Positions 37,377 to 46,101 of a stretch of DNA of 64,000 nucleotides are shown here, in pieces. Source of the stretch: CAVVAH01 sp963746175 (GTDB lineage Bacteria > Actinomycetota > Actinomycetes > JACCUZ01); assembly GCA_963746175.1 (NCBI GenBank), contig CAVVAH010000004.1, positions 1,484,492 through 1,548,491 on the forward strand, read 5' to 3'. The notes beneath the pieces are model-generated. The model was not told where the DNA came from and did not search any database. It worked only from the letters and a program-made list of their open reading frames with translations. Each line of letters begins with the position of its first letter. The first letter of the stretch is position 1. Both the position numbers and the translations under genes were made by a program.

Positions 37377-38546
37377 GTGCCGCCGTTCGCCCGACCTCCC
37401 GGCTGGGTCGTCGACGCCCGGATCACGGTGCCGCTGCTGCTGATCGGGCTCTTCGGCAGCCGGCGCGCCGGGGACGCCCAGGTGGACGCGCCGCGCGCGC
37501 TGGACCACTGGGCCTACCTGCTGGTGGTCGTGGCCGTGCTGTCGCTGCTGGCCCGGCGCCGGGTGCCGTGGCTCACCGTCGTGGTCAACACCGTCGCGGT
37601 CGCGACCTACCTCGCCGTGGGCTACCCGTTCGGGCCGATCCTGCTGACGGTCCCCGTGGTGGCGTTCGGGCTCGCGGCCCGCTGGCCGCGACGGCGGGCG
37701 GTCGTCGCTGTCGGGGGCGAGGTGCTCGTCGTCCTGGCCGCGAGCGTGCTGCGCGTCACCGCCCTCGACGACGGAGGCTCGTGGGCCGACCTGGCGCGGG
37801 GCTGGCTGGTGTGGGCGCCGGTCGTGGCGGCCGCCTTCGCGCTCGGTGCCACCGCGCGGGTGCGGCGCGAGTCGTGGGCCGGCGTGCGCGCCGAGCAGGC
37901 GCGCCGCGCCGCGTCCGAGGAGCAGCTGCGGATGGCGCAGGAGCTGCACGACGTCGTGGGGCACGGGCTCGCGGTCATCGCGCTGCAGGCCGGCGTCGCG
38001 CTGCACGTGCTGGACCGTGAGCCGGAGAAGGCCCGCGAGTCGCTCGAGGCGATCCGCACGATGAGCCGTGAGTCGCTCGACGGGCTGCGCACCGAGCTGG
38101 CGCAGCTGCGCGCCGGTGCGGGCGACGCTCCCGAGCGCCGGCCGCTGCCCGGCCTCGCCGACCTCGACCTGCTGGTCGCCCGGATCCGGGCCGGTGGCGT
38201 CGACGTCCGCCTCGACGTCGGCGCCGACCTCGCAGCCCGCGAGCTGCTCACCGAGGTGGGCGCAGCGGCGTACCGGATCGTGCAGGAGTCGCTCACCAAC
38301 GTGCTGCGGCACGCGGACGCCGAGCGGGCGAGCGTCACGGTCCGGTCCGCGGACGGTGAGCTGGTGGTGGCGGTGACCGACCGCGGCCGCGGCGGCGACC
38401 CGGGTGGCGACGGCACCGGCATCCGCGGGATGCGGGAGCGGACGGCGGCGCTGGGCGGGACCTTCGAGGCCGGCCCCACCACTGACGGCTTCCGGGTCGT
38501 GGCCCGCCTGCCGCTCGAGCCACGGGCTGCGGAGCAGGTCCGGTGA
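37377..38546 (+). CDS. Two-component sensor histidine kinase (NarL-type)
   Basis: A 389-residue membrane kinase. About four to five N-terminal helices (about 15-165) lead to a HisKA_3 dimerisation helix with the phospho-acceptor His in MAQELHDVVGHGLAVIALQA, and a C-terminal HATPase with RIVQESLTNVLRHADAERAS (N-box) and GGDGTGIRGMRERTAALGG (G-box). The signal is unknown; the lack of an extracellular domain suggests membrane stress sensing. GTG 37377 fits a leaderless -10. The stop overlaps the response regulator start. Confidence 0.94.
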   Translation: MPPFARPPGWVVDARITVPLLLIGLFGSRRAGDAQVDAPRALDHWAYLLVVVAVLSLLARRRVPWLTVVVNTVAVATYLAVGYPFGPILLTVPVVAFGLAARWPRRRAVVAVGGEVLVVLAASVLRVTALDDGGSWADLARGWLVWAPVVAAAFALGATARVRRESWAGVRAEQARRAASEEQLRMAQELHDVVGHGLAVIALQAGVALHVLDREPEKARESLEAIRTMSRESLDGLRTELAQLRAGAGDAPERRPLPGLADLDLLVARIRAGGVDVRLDVGADLAARELLTEVGAAAYRIVQESLTNVLRHADAERASVTVRSADGELVVAVTDRGRGGDPGGDGTGIRGMRERTAALGGTFEAGPTTDGFRVVARLPLEPRAAEQVR

Positions 38547-39214
38547 CCGCGGTCCGAGTGGTCGTCGTGGACGACCAGGCGCTGGTGCGGATGGGGCTGC
38601 GCACCCTGCTCGGCAGCGAGGACGACCTGGACCTCGTCGGCGAGGCTGCGGACGGGCGCGCGGGGCTGGACGTGATCCGGCGGACCCGGCCCGACGTGGT
38701 GCTGCTCGACATCCGGATGCCGGTGCTCGACGGGCTGTCGGTGCTCCGCGAGGTCGCCGACGACCCGGCCCTGGTCGCGGTGCGGGTCGTGATGCTCACG
38801 ACCTTCGAGCTCGACGAGTACGTCTTCGAGGCGCTGCGGCACGGGGCGAGCGGCTTCATCCTCAAGGACTCGGACCCTGCGGAGCTGTTGCAGGCCGTGC
38901 GCGTCGTCGCCGACGGCGGATCGCTGCTGTCGCCCACGGTGACCCGGCGCGTGATCGCGCGGTTCGCCGGTCAGGGCGCCGTCGCCGCGGCACCGCACCC
39001 GGACCTCGGCCGGCTCACCGACCGTGAGCGCGAGGTCGTCGGCTGGGTGGCGACCGGACGGTCCAACGACGAGATCGCCGCCGCCCTGGTCGTCAGCCCC
39101 GACACCGTCCGCACGCACGTCAGCCGCGCCATGCTCAAGCTCGCTGCCCGCGACCGCGCGCAGCTCGTCGTCTTCGCGATCCAGTCCGGCCTGACCGGCC
39201 CGGACACGCAGTGA
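38543..39214 (+). CDS. LuxR-type response regulator
   Basis: A 223-residue NarL/FixJ-type regulator. The receiver domain (1-125) has the acidic pair VVDDQ, phospho-acceptor Asp in VVLLDIRMPVLDG (about 56), Thr in MLTTFELDEY and Lys in FILKDSDP. The C-terminal HTH reads LTDREREVVGWVATGRSNDE and SPDTVRTHVSRAMLKL. GTG 38543 overlaps the kinase stop (GTGA), so it is the cognate partner. Confidence 0.95.
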   Translation: MTAVRVVVVDDQALVRMGLRTLLGSEDDLDLVGEAADGRAGLDVIRRTRPDVVLLDIRMPVLDGLSVLREVADDPALVAVRVVMLTTFELDEYVFEALRHGASGFILKDSDPAELLQAVRVVADGGSLLSPTVTRRVIARFAGQGAVAAAPHPDLGRLTDREREVVGWVATGRSNDEIAAALVVSPDTVRTHVSRAMLKLAARDRAQLVVFAIQSGLTGPDTQ

Positions 39215-39261
39215 CGCCCCGACGGCGCCGCCCGCACACGATGATCGTTTGCGACCTCAGT

Positions 39262-39297
39262 CCCCGACACGCCGGGCGAAGCCTCGGCGTGTCGGGG
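39262..39297. terminator. Strong hairpin after the response regulator gene
   Basis: CCCCGACACGCCG (39262-39274) pairs perfectly with CGGCGTGTCGGGG (39285-39297); the loop GGCGAAGCC can extend the stem by three more pairs. It lies 48 bases past the response-regulator stop. No T-run follows, so it is a structure-only terminator candidate. Confidence 0.55.
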
Positions 39298-39470
39298 AAC
39301 CATGTCGCGAACGAGCGAGCCTGCGACGGGGTCCGGCGCCGTACGGCATCCGTCGGCGGGCGGTGTCACCTTCCCGGTCCCGGCGGTGCTCTCCTGGTGT
39401 GGACGTCGTCACTCATGGGGGAGTCGCCCCTGCCCAAGCCCGGCCGGTCGCCGTGCGGGCGGAGCAGCGG

Positions 39471-39995
39471 ATGACGGTGCCGGGCCCACCTCGCCGCGGA
39501 GCGGTCCGGGCCGACCTCGAGGAGGTCTTCCGCGCGGCGTACCCGCGGGTCGTCGCCGTTGCCGCCCGGGTCCTCGGCTCCCGGGACGAGGCCGAGGACG
39601 TGGCGCAGGAGGTCTTCCTGGCCTTCGGCCGCAGCTCGGTGCCGGCCGGCGAGGCGGTCGGCTGGCTCTCCGTCGCCACGGCGCACACCGCGCTGAACCA
39701 CCTCCGCTCCGGCCGGCGCCGGGTCTCCCGCGAGGAGACCGCGGGCGCCGTCGACCCGGTCGCACCGGACGTCGCGGACGCCGTCGTGACCCTCGACGAG
39801 CGCCGCCGGGTGCGCGCCGCCCTGGCGCGGCTGCCGCAGCGGCAGGCCGTCGCCCTCGTCCTGCGGCACAGCGGCCTCAGCTATGCCGAGGTCGCCGCCG
39901 CCCTCGATCTCTCACCAGGCAGCGTCGGCACCACCGTGCGACGCGCCGAGTCCGCGCTACGCGAGGAGTTGAACCCTCATGCGCCATCCGTCTGA
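39471..39995 (+). CDS. ECF-type RNA polymerase sigma factor
   Basis: A 174-residue sigma-70-family factor. Region 2 is EEVFRAAYPRVVAVAARVLG then RDEAEDVAQEVFLAFGR; region 4 is ALARLPQRQAVALVLRHSGL then SYAEVAAALDLSPGSVGTTV. GGAG is 6 bases before ATG 39471. The next gene overlaps its 3' end by 17 bases and encodes a ZAS-like membrane anti-sigma candidate; an ABC exporter follows. The unit may respond to envelope or drug stress (inference). Confidence 0.92.
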   Translation: MTVPGPPRRGAVRADLEEVFRAAYPRVVAVAARVLGSRDEAEDVAQEVFLAFGRSSVPAGEAVGWLSVATAHTALNHLRSGRRRVSREETAGAVDPVAPDVADAVVTLDERRRVRAALARLPQRQAVALVLRHSGLSYAEVAAALDLSPGSVGTTVRRAESALREELNPHAPSV

Positions 39996-41068
39996 CGGGA
40001 CGCTGCGCCGGCTCATCGACGAGCCCGACGGCGTCACCGACATGGACCGCGAGCACGTCGCGAGCTGCGCCGAGTGCCTGTCCGGGCTCGCCGACGCGCA
40101 GCAGGACGCCGCGCTGACCGCGGCGGCGCTGGCCCTCGACGTCGCCCCGGACGTGGACGCGGCGTGGCAGCGGCTGGTGACCGCGTCCGGCGACGCGGAG
40201 CGCGCCAAGGTGCCAGCGGTGCCGGCGCGCGCGCCGTCCCGCCGCTGGCGGGCAGGGCTGCGCAGCCCGGTGGTCGCGGCGGTGGGGGTCGCCGCGCTGC
40301 TGGCCGGCGCGGGTGCGGCGGCGGCCGCGGACTGGCTGCCGATCTTCCGGACCGAGCGGATCGCCGCGGTGTCCGTCACCGAGTCCGACCTCGTCGACCT
40401 GCCCGACCTGTCGGCGTACGGCGACGTCGAGGTCGTGGACGAGCCGGGCGTCCACCAGGTCGCCGACGCGGCCGCGGCCGAGGCGGCCACCGGGCTGACG
40501 GTTCCCGCCGTGGACGAGCTGCCGCGCGGGGTGACGGGGGACCGGACCTTCCAGGTCGGTGGCCAGCTGCAGGTGCTGTTCACGTTCTCCGCCGACAAGG
40601 CGGCCCGCGCCGCGGCTCGGGCCGGCGACGAGCTGCCGCCACCGCCTGAGGGCCTCGACGGCAGCCAGTTCCGGCTGACCGGCGGGCCCGGGCCTGGCCT
40701 CGGTCTGGTCGGCGTCGTCGGGCCTGCCGGCGCTGGTGGTGGCCCGCGCGGTCGCACCGGCCGGTGACTCGTCGGGCATCCCGTTCGACACCGCGCGCGA
40801 CTACCTGCTCTCGCTGCCCGGTATGCCGGAGCGCGTGGCCGACCAGCTGCGCACCCTGTCGGCGGACGGGTCGACGCTGCCGCTGCCCCTGCCGGCCGAC
40901 GAGGTGACGAGCTCCACCGCTGATGTCGGCGGCGTGCCCGCCACGGCGTTCCGGTCGAAGGACGGCACGATGTCCGGTGTGGTCTGGGTCGACGACGGGA
41001 TGGTGACCGCGGTGGCCGGCACGTTGAGTACGGACGAGGTGCTGTCGGTCGCGCGCGGGCTGCGGTGA
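39979..41068 (+). pseudogene. Membrane anti-sigma-like protein, frameshifted
   Basis: The first frame encodes a zinc anti-sigma-like start (MDREHVASCAECLSGLADA, an H-x3-C-x2-C motif at about residue 27-34), one transmembrane helix (VVAAVGVAALLAGAGAAAAA) and an extracytoplasmic domain, but turns into Gly/Pro-rich nonsense after 40681 and stops at 40767. The expected sequence resumes in the +1 frame (PGLASVWSASSGLPALVVAR, then the SSGIPFDTARDYLLSLPGMP segment) to TGA 41068. One extra G in the run at 40681-40690 explains it: total length is 3n+1. If this is a sequencing error, the protein is about 362 residues. Confidence 0.8.
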
Positions 41069-42034
41069 CTGCGGCTCCCGAGACGGCCGCGCAGCGGCTG
41101 CTCGCCGAGCTGCCGTCCTCGCCGGCAGTGTGGTGCTCCGGCCTGCACAAGCGGTACGGCCGGCAGGTCGCCGTCGACGGGGTGTCGTTCACCGTCGCCC
41201 GTGGCGAGGTGATGGGTCTGCTCGGGCCGAACGGCGCGGGCAAGACCAGCGTCATCAAGATGCTGCTCGGCCTGGTCCGCCCCGACGCCGGGGAGGTCCT
41301 GCTGCTCGGGCGGCCGGCCCGCGAGCCGCAGGCACGGGCCCGCGTCGGCTACCTGCCCGAGCTGTTCCGGTACCAGCCGTGGCTCACTGCCGCCGAGGTG
41401 CTCACCCTGCACGTCCGCCTCGCCGGCGCGGACGTGTCCGCCGACGACCGGCGCGAGTCGCTCGAGGCGGTCGGCCTCGGCCGCCCGCGCGGGTGACCGG
41501 GTGGGCGGCTTCTCCAAGGGCATGCAGCAGCGCCTCGGGCTGGCGGTCGCCCTGGTGGCCCGGCCGGAGCTCGTCGTCCTCGACGAGCCCACCAGCGCCC
41601 TCGACCCGATCGGCCGGGCCGACGTCCGCGACCTGCTGCTGGCGCTGAAGGAGCGCGGCGTCGCCGTGCTGCTCAACTCGCACCTCATCGGTGAGGTCGA
41701 GCGCGTGTGCGACCGGGTCGTCATCCTCGACAAGGGCCAGGTCGCCGCCTCGGGCTCGCTGCTCGAGCTGCTCGGCGGTCGCGAGCTGCACCTGCGGCTC
41801 GACGACGTCAGCTCCGCGGCCGAGCGACGGATGGCCGCAGCCGGCCGGTACACCCGCAGCGGGGAGACGTTCACGGTCGAGCTGGCCCCCGACACCGAGG
41901 CCACCGCCGTGCCGGACCTGGTGGCCGACCTGGTCGCGCTGGGCGTCCGCGTGCACGCGGTCGAGCCCACCCGGATCAGCCTCGAGGATCGGCTGCTCGG
42001 CATCCTGCGCGACCACGGAGGCGACCACCGATGA
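41065..42034 (+). pseudogene. ABC transporter ATP-binding protein, frameshifted
   Basis: The first frame (GTG 41065, overlapping the previous stop) has Walker A GLLGPNGAGKTSVIKMLLGL and Q-loop-like YLPELFRYQPWL, then ends at 41496. The +1 frame continues AGDRVGGFSKGMQQRLGLAV with the ABC signature, Walker B LVVLDEPTSALDP and the H-loop LLNSHLIGEVE to TGA 42034. The region 41476-41490 contains one extra base by length (3n+1). Restored, it is a 322-residue ABC-2-type exporter ATPase. The C-terminal domain resembles those of NatA/CcmA-type exporters. Confidence 0.85.
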
Positions 42035-42896
42035 CCCTCCGGACTGTGCTCACCGTCGCGCACCTCACGGTGCGGGAGGCGTCCCGCCGCAAGGTGCTGC
42101 GCGCGCTGGCGGGGCTGATGCTCGCGCTGCTCGGACTGAGCGCGTGGGGCTTCGCCAAGCTGGGGGCGGACTCGAGTCCGAGTTCGGCTCGCTGACCACC
42201 GGCGAGGCCAAGCTGGTGGCCGCGCAGGTGCTCAACCTGGTGATGTTCGGCATGAGCATGATCGCCGCGCTGGGCACGGCGTTCCTCGCCGGACCGACCC
42301 TGTCGGGCGAGATCGAGTCGGGGATGGCGCTGTCGGTCCTGGCGCGGCCGGTGCGCCGGACCGACGTGCTGGTCGGCAAGTGGCTCGGGCTGGTGGCGTT
42401 CGGCAGCGGCTTCGTGGTGCTCGCCGGTCTCGCGCAGTTCCTCGTCGTCCAGGTGACCGTCGGCTACTGGCCGCCGCAGCCCGTCGTCGGGCTCGCCCTG
42501 CTCGCCGCGCAGACGACCGTGCTGCTCACCCTCGGGCTGCTGCTGTCCACCGTCATCTCGCCGATGGCGTCGGGCATCGTGGCGGTCGGGCTGTTCTGCG
42601 CCACGTGGATCGCCGGCGTGGTCGGCGGCGTCGGTGTCGCGGTCGGCAACGAGGGCGTCGCGAAGGTCGGCACCGTGTCCCGGATGCTGCTGCCGACCGA
42701 CGGACTGTGGCGCGGCGCGATGCACGCCTTCCAGGACCCGTCCGCGCTGGCGCAGTTCAGCGGCCCCGCGGCCGACGGTGGCTTCCCGTTCTTCAGCAAG
42801 GCCGCGCTCACGCCGACGTACCTCGGCTGGACCCTGGTCTGGGTCGTCCTGGTGCTGGGCCTCGCCGGCATGGTCTTCCAGCGCCGCGACCTCTAA
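42031..42896 (+). pseudogene. ABC-2 permease, frameshifted
   Basis: ATG 42031 overlaps the ATPase stop (ATGA). The first frame gives TLRTVLTVAHLTVREASRRK and helix 1, then is lost after SAWGFAKLGAD. The sequence resumes in another frame as ESEFGSLTTGEAKLVAAQVL and continues with about five more helices to TAA 42896. A single missing base near 42165-42172 fits the total of 3n+2. The restored protein would be about 288 residues and serve as membrane partner of the preceding ATPase. Confidence 0.85.
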
Positions 42897-42915
42897 CGCC
42901 GTCCGCCCCAGACCA

Positions 42916-42971
42916 CCGTGATCATGAAGGAAGGTCGGCGGTCCATCCCTCAGGATCCTTCATGATCACGG
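42916..42971. terminator. 16-bp perfect inverted repeat between convergent genes
   Basis: CCGTGATCATGAAGGA (42916-42931) and TCCTTCATGATCACGG (42956-42971) are perfect inverted copies separated by 24 bases. The element lies between the permease stop (42896) and the minus-strand DHFR-like stop (42979) and could end transcription from both sides. The TGATCACGG core recurs at 53058-53139. Confidence 0.6.
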
Positions 42972-42978
42972 GATGCTC

Positions 42979-43542
42979 TCAGGGGCGCGTGTAGACCTGG
43001 ATGGCGATGCCGTCGCCGACGACCGTCGACGACGACAGCTGCAGCCGCTTCTTGTCGGTGGTCTCGCCGAACAGCCGCTTGCCGGCACCGAGCACGACCG
43101 GGAAGACCATCAGGTGGAGCTCGTCCACGAGGTCGTTCTCGACCAGCGCCTGGACGAGCTGCGCGCTGCCGTGCACAGCGATGTCGCCGTCCTGCTCCTT
43201 CGTCAGCCTGGTGACCTCGTCCACCAGGTCACCGTCGAGGACGGTCGTGTTGGCCCACGACGGGTCGCGCAGCGTCGACGACACGACGTACTTCGGCATG
43301 CTGTTGAACTTGTCGGCGAACTCGCCGTCGCGCCCAGGCCACGCCGCCGCGAAGCCCTCGTAGGTCCGGCGGCCGAGGAGCAGGGCGGCCGTGCCCATCG
43401 TCTCGTCCACCTTGAACTGGTTGCCCTCGTCACCACGGTCGATCTCGAAGGTCCAGCCAGCGTGCTTGAAGTCCTCGTCACCACCCGGTGACTCGATGAC
43501 CCCGTCCAGCGAGATGAACTCGGTCACGACGATCCGTCCCAT
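42979..43542 (-). CDS. Dihydrofolate-reductase-family protein (RibD C-terminal type)
   Basis: A 187-residue protein: GRIVVTEFISLDGVIESPGG at the start, then LLLGRRTYEGFAAAWPGRDG, SSTLRDPSWANTTVLDGDLV, IAVHGSAQLVQALVENDLVD and ELHLMVFPVVLGAGKRLFG. This is the RibD C-terminal reductase fold, common in actinobacteria as YyaP/YwjB-like proteins. ATG 43542 has GGAGG upstream; the frame to 43710 is unsupported. A pyridine-nucleotide-dependent reductase is expected, substrate unknown. Confidence 0.9.
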   Translation of the reverse strand: MGRIVVTEFISLDGVIESPGGDEDFKHAGWTFEIDRGDEGNQFKVDETMGTAALLLGRRTYEGFAAAWPGRDGEFADKFNSMPKYVVSSTLRDPSWANTTVLDGDLVDEVTRLTKEQDGDIAVHGSAQLVQALVENDLVDELHLMVFPVVLGAGKRLFGETTDKKRLQLSSSTVVGDGIAIQVYTRP

Positions 43543-43872
43543 GACGCCTCCTCGGTGTATGTCGATGCTGGTACGACCGACGGGCCTGCGGCAACTCATC
43601 GCCCGAGGAGATTCCCAGGAACGGCAACAGAACTTGTCCCGAGGCGTGAGCCAGTCGATGGTGGCCGTAGACGCCACCGGCACCCGCCGCAACTCTGGCG
43701 TCAGGGGCACCGCCCGCGCGGCGGCTCACCCGCCTCCGCATCGTCGCGCCGTACCTGGCGTCGTACGCCGTCGCGCGCTCACGGGCCTGCGCTGACTTCT
43801 GGCACGCCTGCTGCGTCGCCGCGTGCAGCCTTCCCAGGTCCGCACCGCCCCACCACTGTGAGGAGCACGACG
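43543..43872. other. Intergenic region between divergent genes
   Basis: 330 bases between the DHFR-like gene (minus) and the MMPL gene (plus). Promoters for both should lie here. I see no clear -35/-10 pair, repeat or RNA motif; apart from the MMPL ribosome site (AGGAG, 43861-43865) nothing is recognised. Confidence 0.5.
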
Positions 43873-46089
43873 ATGCTGGTCCATGTTGCCGACTGGTGCT
43901 ACCGCCGACGTCGCCTCGTCCTCGCCCTCTGGCTCGTCGCCCTGGTGGGTGCCTTCGCGCTGGCCGGAGCGTTCGGCGGCGAGTACAAGCAGAACTACCT
44001 GCAGCCCGGGTCGGACTCGCAGGCCGCCTCGGACACGCTCACCACGAGCTTCCCCGGGCGGGCCGGAGACACCGTCCAGGTCGTGGTCCACTCGACTGAC
44101 GGCGTCACCTCGCCCGAGGTCAGGTCGCGCGCGGAGTCGGTGTTCGCGGCCGTCGCCCGGGCAGAGCACGTCGTGGGTGTCACCAGCCCGTTCTCGCCCG
44201 ACGGCGCGGGACAGATCTCCGAGGACGGCACCACCGCGTACGCCGTGGTCGCCCTGGACCTCAAGGACAACGAGTTCACCGTGGCGCAGGCGAAGGCACT
44301 GGTCGAGCCGGTGCTCGCCGCCGGCAGCAAGAGCCTGCAGGTCGAGGTCGGCGGTCCGGTCGCGAAGCTGTCCCAGGCGGCGCCGGTGGCTTCCGAGGCC
44401 ATCGGGCTGCTCGCAGCAGTCGTCGTCCTCCTCCTCACCTTCGGTTCTGCCGTGGCGATGGGCCTGCCGCTGCTGACCGCGCTCTTCGGCCTCGGCCTCG
44501 CCACCGCCGTCGGCGGGTTGATCATGCGTGTGGTCGACGTCCCCGACTGGGCGCCGCCGGTCGCGGCCATGGTCGGCATCGGTGTCGGCATCGACTACGC
44601 GCTGCTCATCGTCACGCGCTTCCGCAGCGGCCTGGCCCAGGGTCTGGACCCGAGACGCGCCACTCTGAGCGCCGTCACGACCGCCGGTCGCGCGGTCATC
44701 TTCGCCGGGCTCACGGTGGTGGTGTCGCTGCTCGGCATCCTGCTGATGGACCAGCCGTCGATGACCGGTTTCGCGTTCTCGGTCATCCCTGCAGTGCTCA
44801 TCGTGATGGCCGCGTCAGTCACCCTGCTGCCCGCGATGCTGGGGTTCGCCGGTCGCAGCATCGAGCGCTGGCACGTGCCGTTCGTCAGCCGGGAGGTCCG
44901 CGCCTTCGACGCGTCTCGCTGGTACCGGTGGAGCCGGTTCATCCAGCGCCGGCCGGCACTCGCCGCGGGCGGCAGTCTCGTCCTCCTGCTGGCTCTGGCG
45001 GCGCCGTTCCTCGGGATCCGGTTCGGGTTCCCGGACGCGAACAACGACCCGCCCAGCTACACCACGCGCCAGGCGTACGACCTGCTCGCCGACGGCTTCG
45101 GTCCGGGCTTCTCCGCGCCGCTGCTGCTCACCGTCCAGGGGCAGTCCGGCCCGGCCCTGCAGACTGCCGCCGACGCCGTCGGCAGCAGTCTGAGTGAGGT
45201 CGAGGGTGTCGCTGCGGTCGAGCCGGCCGTCGTCAACCCGGCCGGGGACACCGCGCTGCTGCGCGTCGTCCCCACCACCGCCCCGCAGGACGAGGCGACG
45301 GCCGGCCTGGTCGACGCGCTGCGCGACGACGCGATCCCGGCCGCCTCCGCCGGCGCCGGGCTGACGGTCCACGTCGGCGGGTCGGTCGCCGCCGACCTCG
45401 ACACCACCCGCGGCACCGTCGACCGGCTGCCGTACTTCTTCGGCGGTGTCCTGCTCCTGTCGTTCCTGCTGCTGATGCTGGTGTTCAGGTCGGTCGTCGT
45501 GCCCCTCAAGGCCGTGGCCATGAACCTGCTCGCCACCGCGGTCGCGTTCGGTGTGCTCGCCTACGCTGTGAGCGGCAGCCCCCTCGGCGACCTGGTCGGC
45601 ATCCCCGAGGAGACACCCATCCCGATCCAGCTGCCCATCGGCATCTTCGCCATCCTCTTCGGCCTCTCGATGGACTACGAGATCTTCCTGCTGTCCCGCA
45701 TCAAGGAGGAGTACGACCGCACCGGCGACAACGCCCTTGCGGTCGCCGACGGCCTGGCCAAGTCGGCTCGCGTGATCACCGCGGGCGCCGCCGTCATGGT
45801 CACCGTGTTCGGCTCGTTCGTCCTCGGCGGCGACGTCCTCGGCAAGATGTTCGGCATCGGGCTGGCCACCGCGATCCTGATCGACGCCACGGTCATCCGG
45901 ATGGTGCTCGTCCCGGCCACCATGGAGCTGCTCGGGGACCGCAACTGGTGGCTCCCCGCATGGCTCGACCGGCTGCTGCCGCAGGTCCACGTCGAGGGCC
46001 ACGAGGTCACCGACGACGAGTTCGACCTGCGCGAGCTCGTCGGCCGGCAGCGCGGCCCGGTCGACGTGCCCACGACGACGGGCGTGTAG
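43873..46089 (+). CDS. MMPL-family RND transporter
   Basis: A 738-residue inner-membrane protein with the MMPL plan: helix 1 (RLVLALWLVALVGAFALAGA), an extracytoplasmic domain, five helices, a second domain and five more helices. Proton-relay motifs are GIGVGIDYALLIVTRFR and FGLSMDYEIFLLSRIKEEYD. ATG 43873 has AGGAG 8 bases upstream. Relatives export lipids or hydrophobic compounds driven by protons. The short C-terminal extension is acidic. Confidence 0.92.
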   Translation: MLVHVADWCYRRRRLVLALWLVALVGAFALAGAFGGEYKQNYLQPGSDSQAASDTLTTSFPGRAGDTVQVVVHSTDGVTSPEVRSRAESVFAAVARAEHVVGVTSPFSPDGAGQISEDGTTAYAVVALDLKDNEFTVAQAKALVEPVLAAGSKSLQVEVGGPVAKLSQAAPVASEAIGLLAAVVVLLLTFGSAVAMGLPLLTALFGLGLATAVGGLIMRVVDVPDWAPPVAAMVGIGVGIDYALLIVTRFRSGLAQGLDPRRATLSAVTTAGRAVIFAGLTVVVSLLGILLMDQPSMTGFAFSVIPAVLIVMAASVTLLPAMLGFAGRSIERWHVPFVSREVRAFDASRWYRWSRFIQRRPALAAGGSLVLLLALAAPFLGIRFGFPDANNDPPSYTTRQAYDLLADGFGPGFSAPLLLTVQGQSGPALQTAADAVGSSLSEVEGVAAVEPAVVNPAGDTALLRVVPTTAPQDEATAGLVDALRDDAIPAASAGAGLTVHVGGSVAADLDTTRGTVDRLPYFFGGVLLLSFLLLMLVFRSVVVPLKAVAMNLLATAVAFGVLAYAVSGSPLGDLVGIPEETPIPIQLPIGIFAILFGLSMDYEIFLLSRIKEEYDRTGDNALAVADGLAKSARVITAGAAVMVTVFGSFVLGGDVLGKMFGIGLATAILIDATVIRMVLVPATMELLGDRNWWLPAWLDRLLPQVHVEGHEVTDDEFDLRELVGRQRGPVDVPTTTGV

Positions 46090-46101
46090 CGGTGAGACCG
46101 G

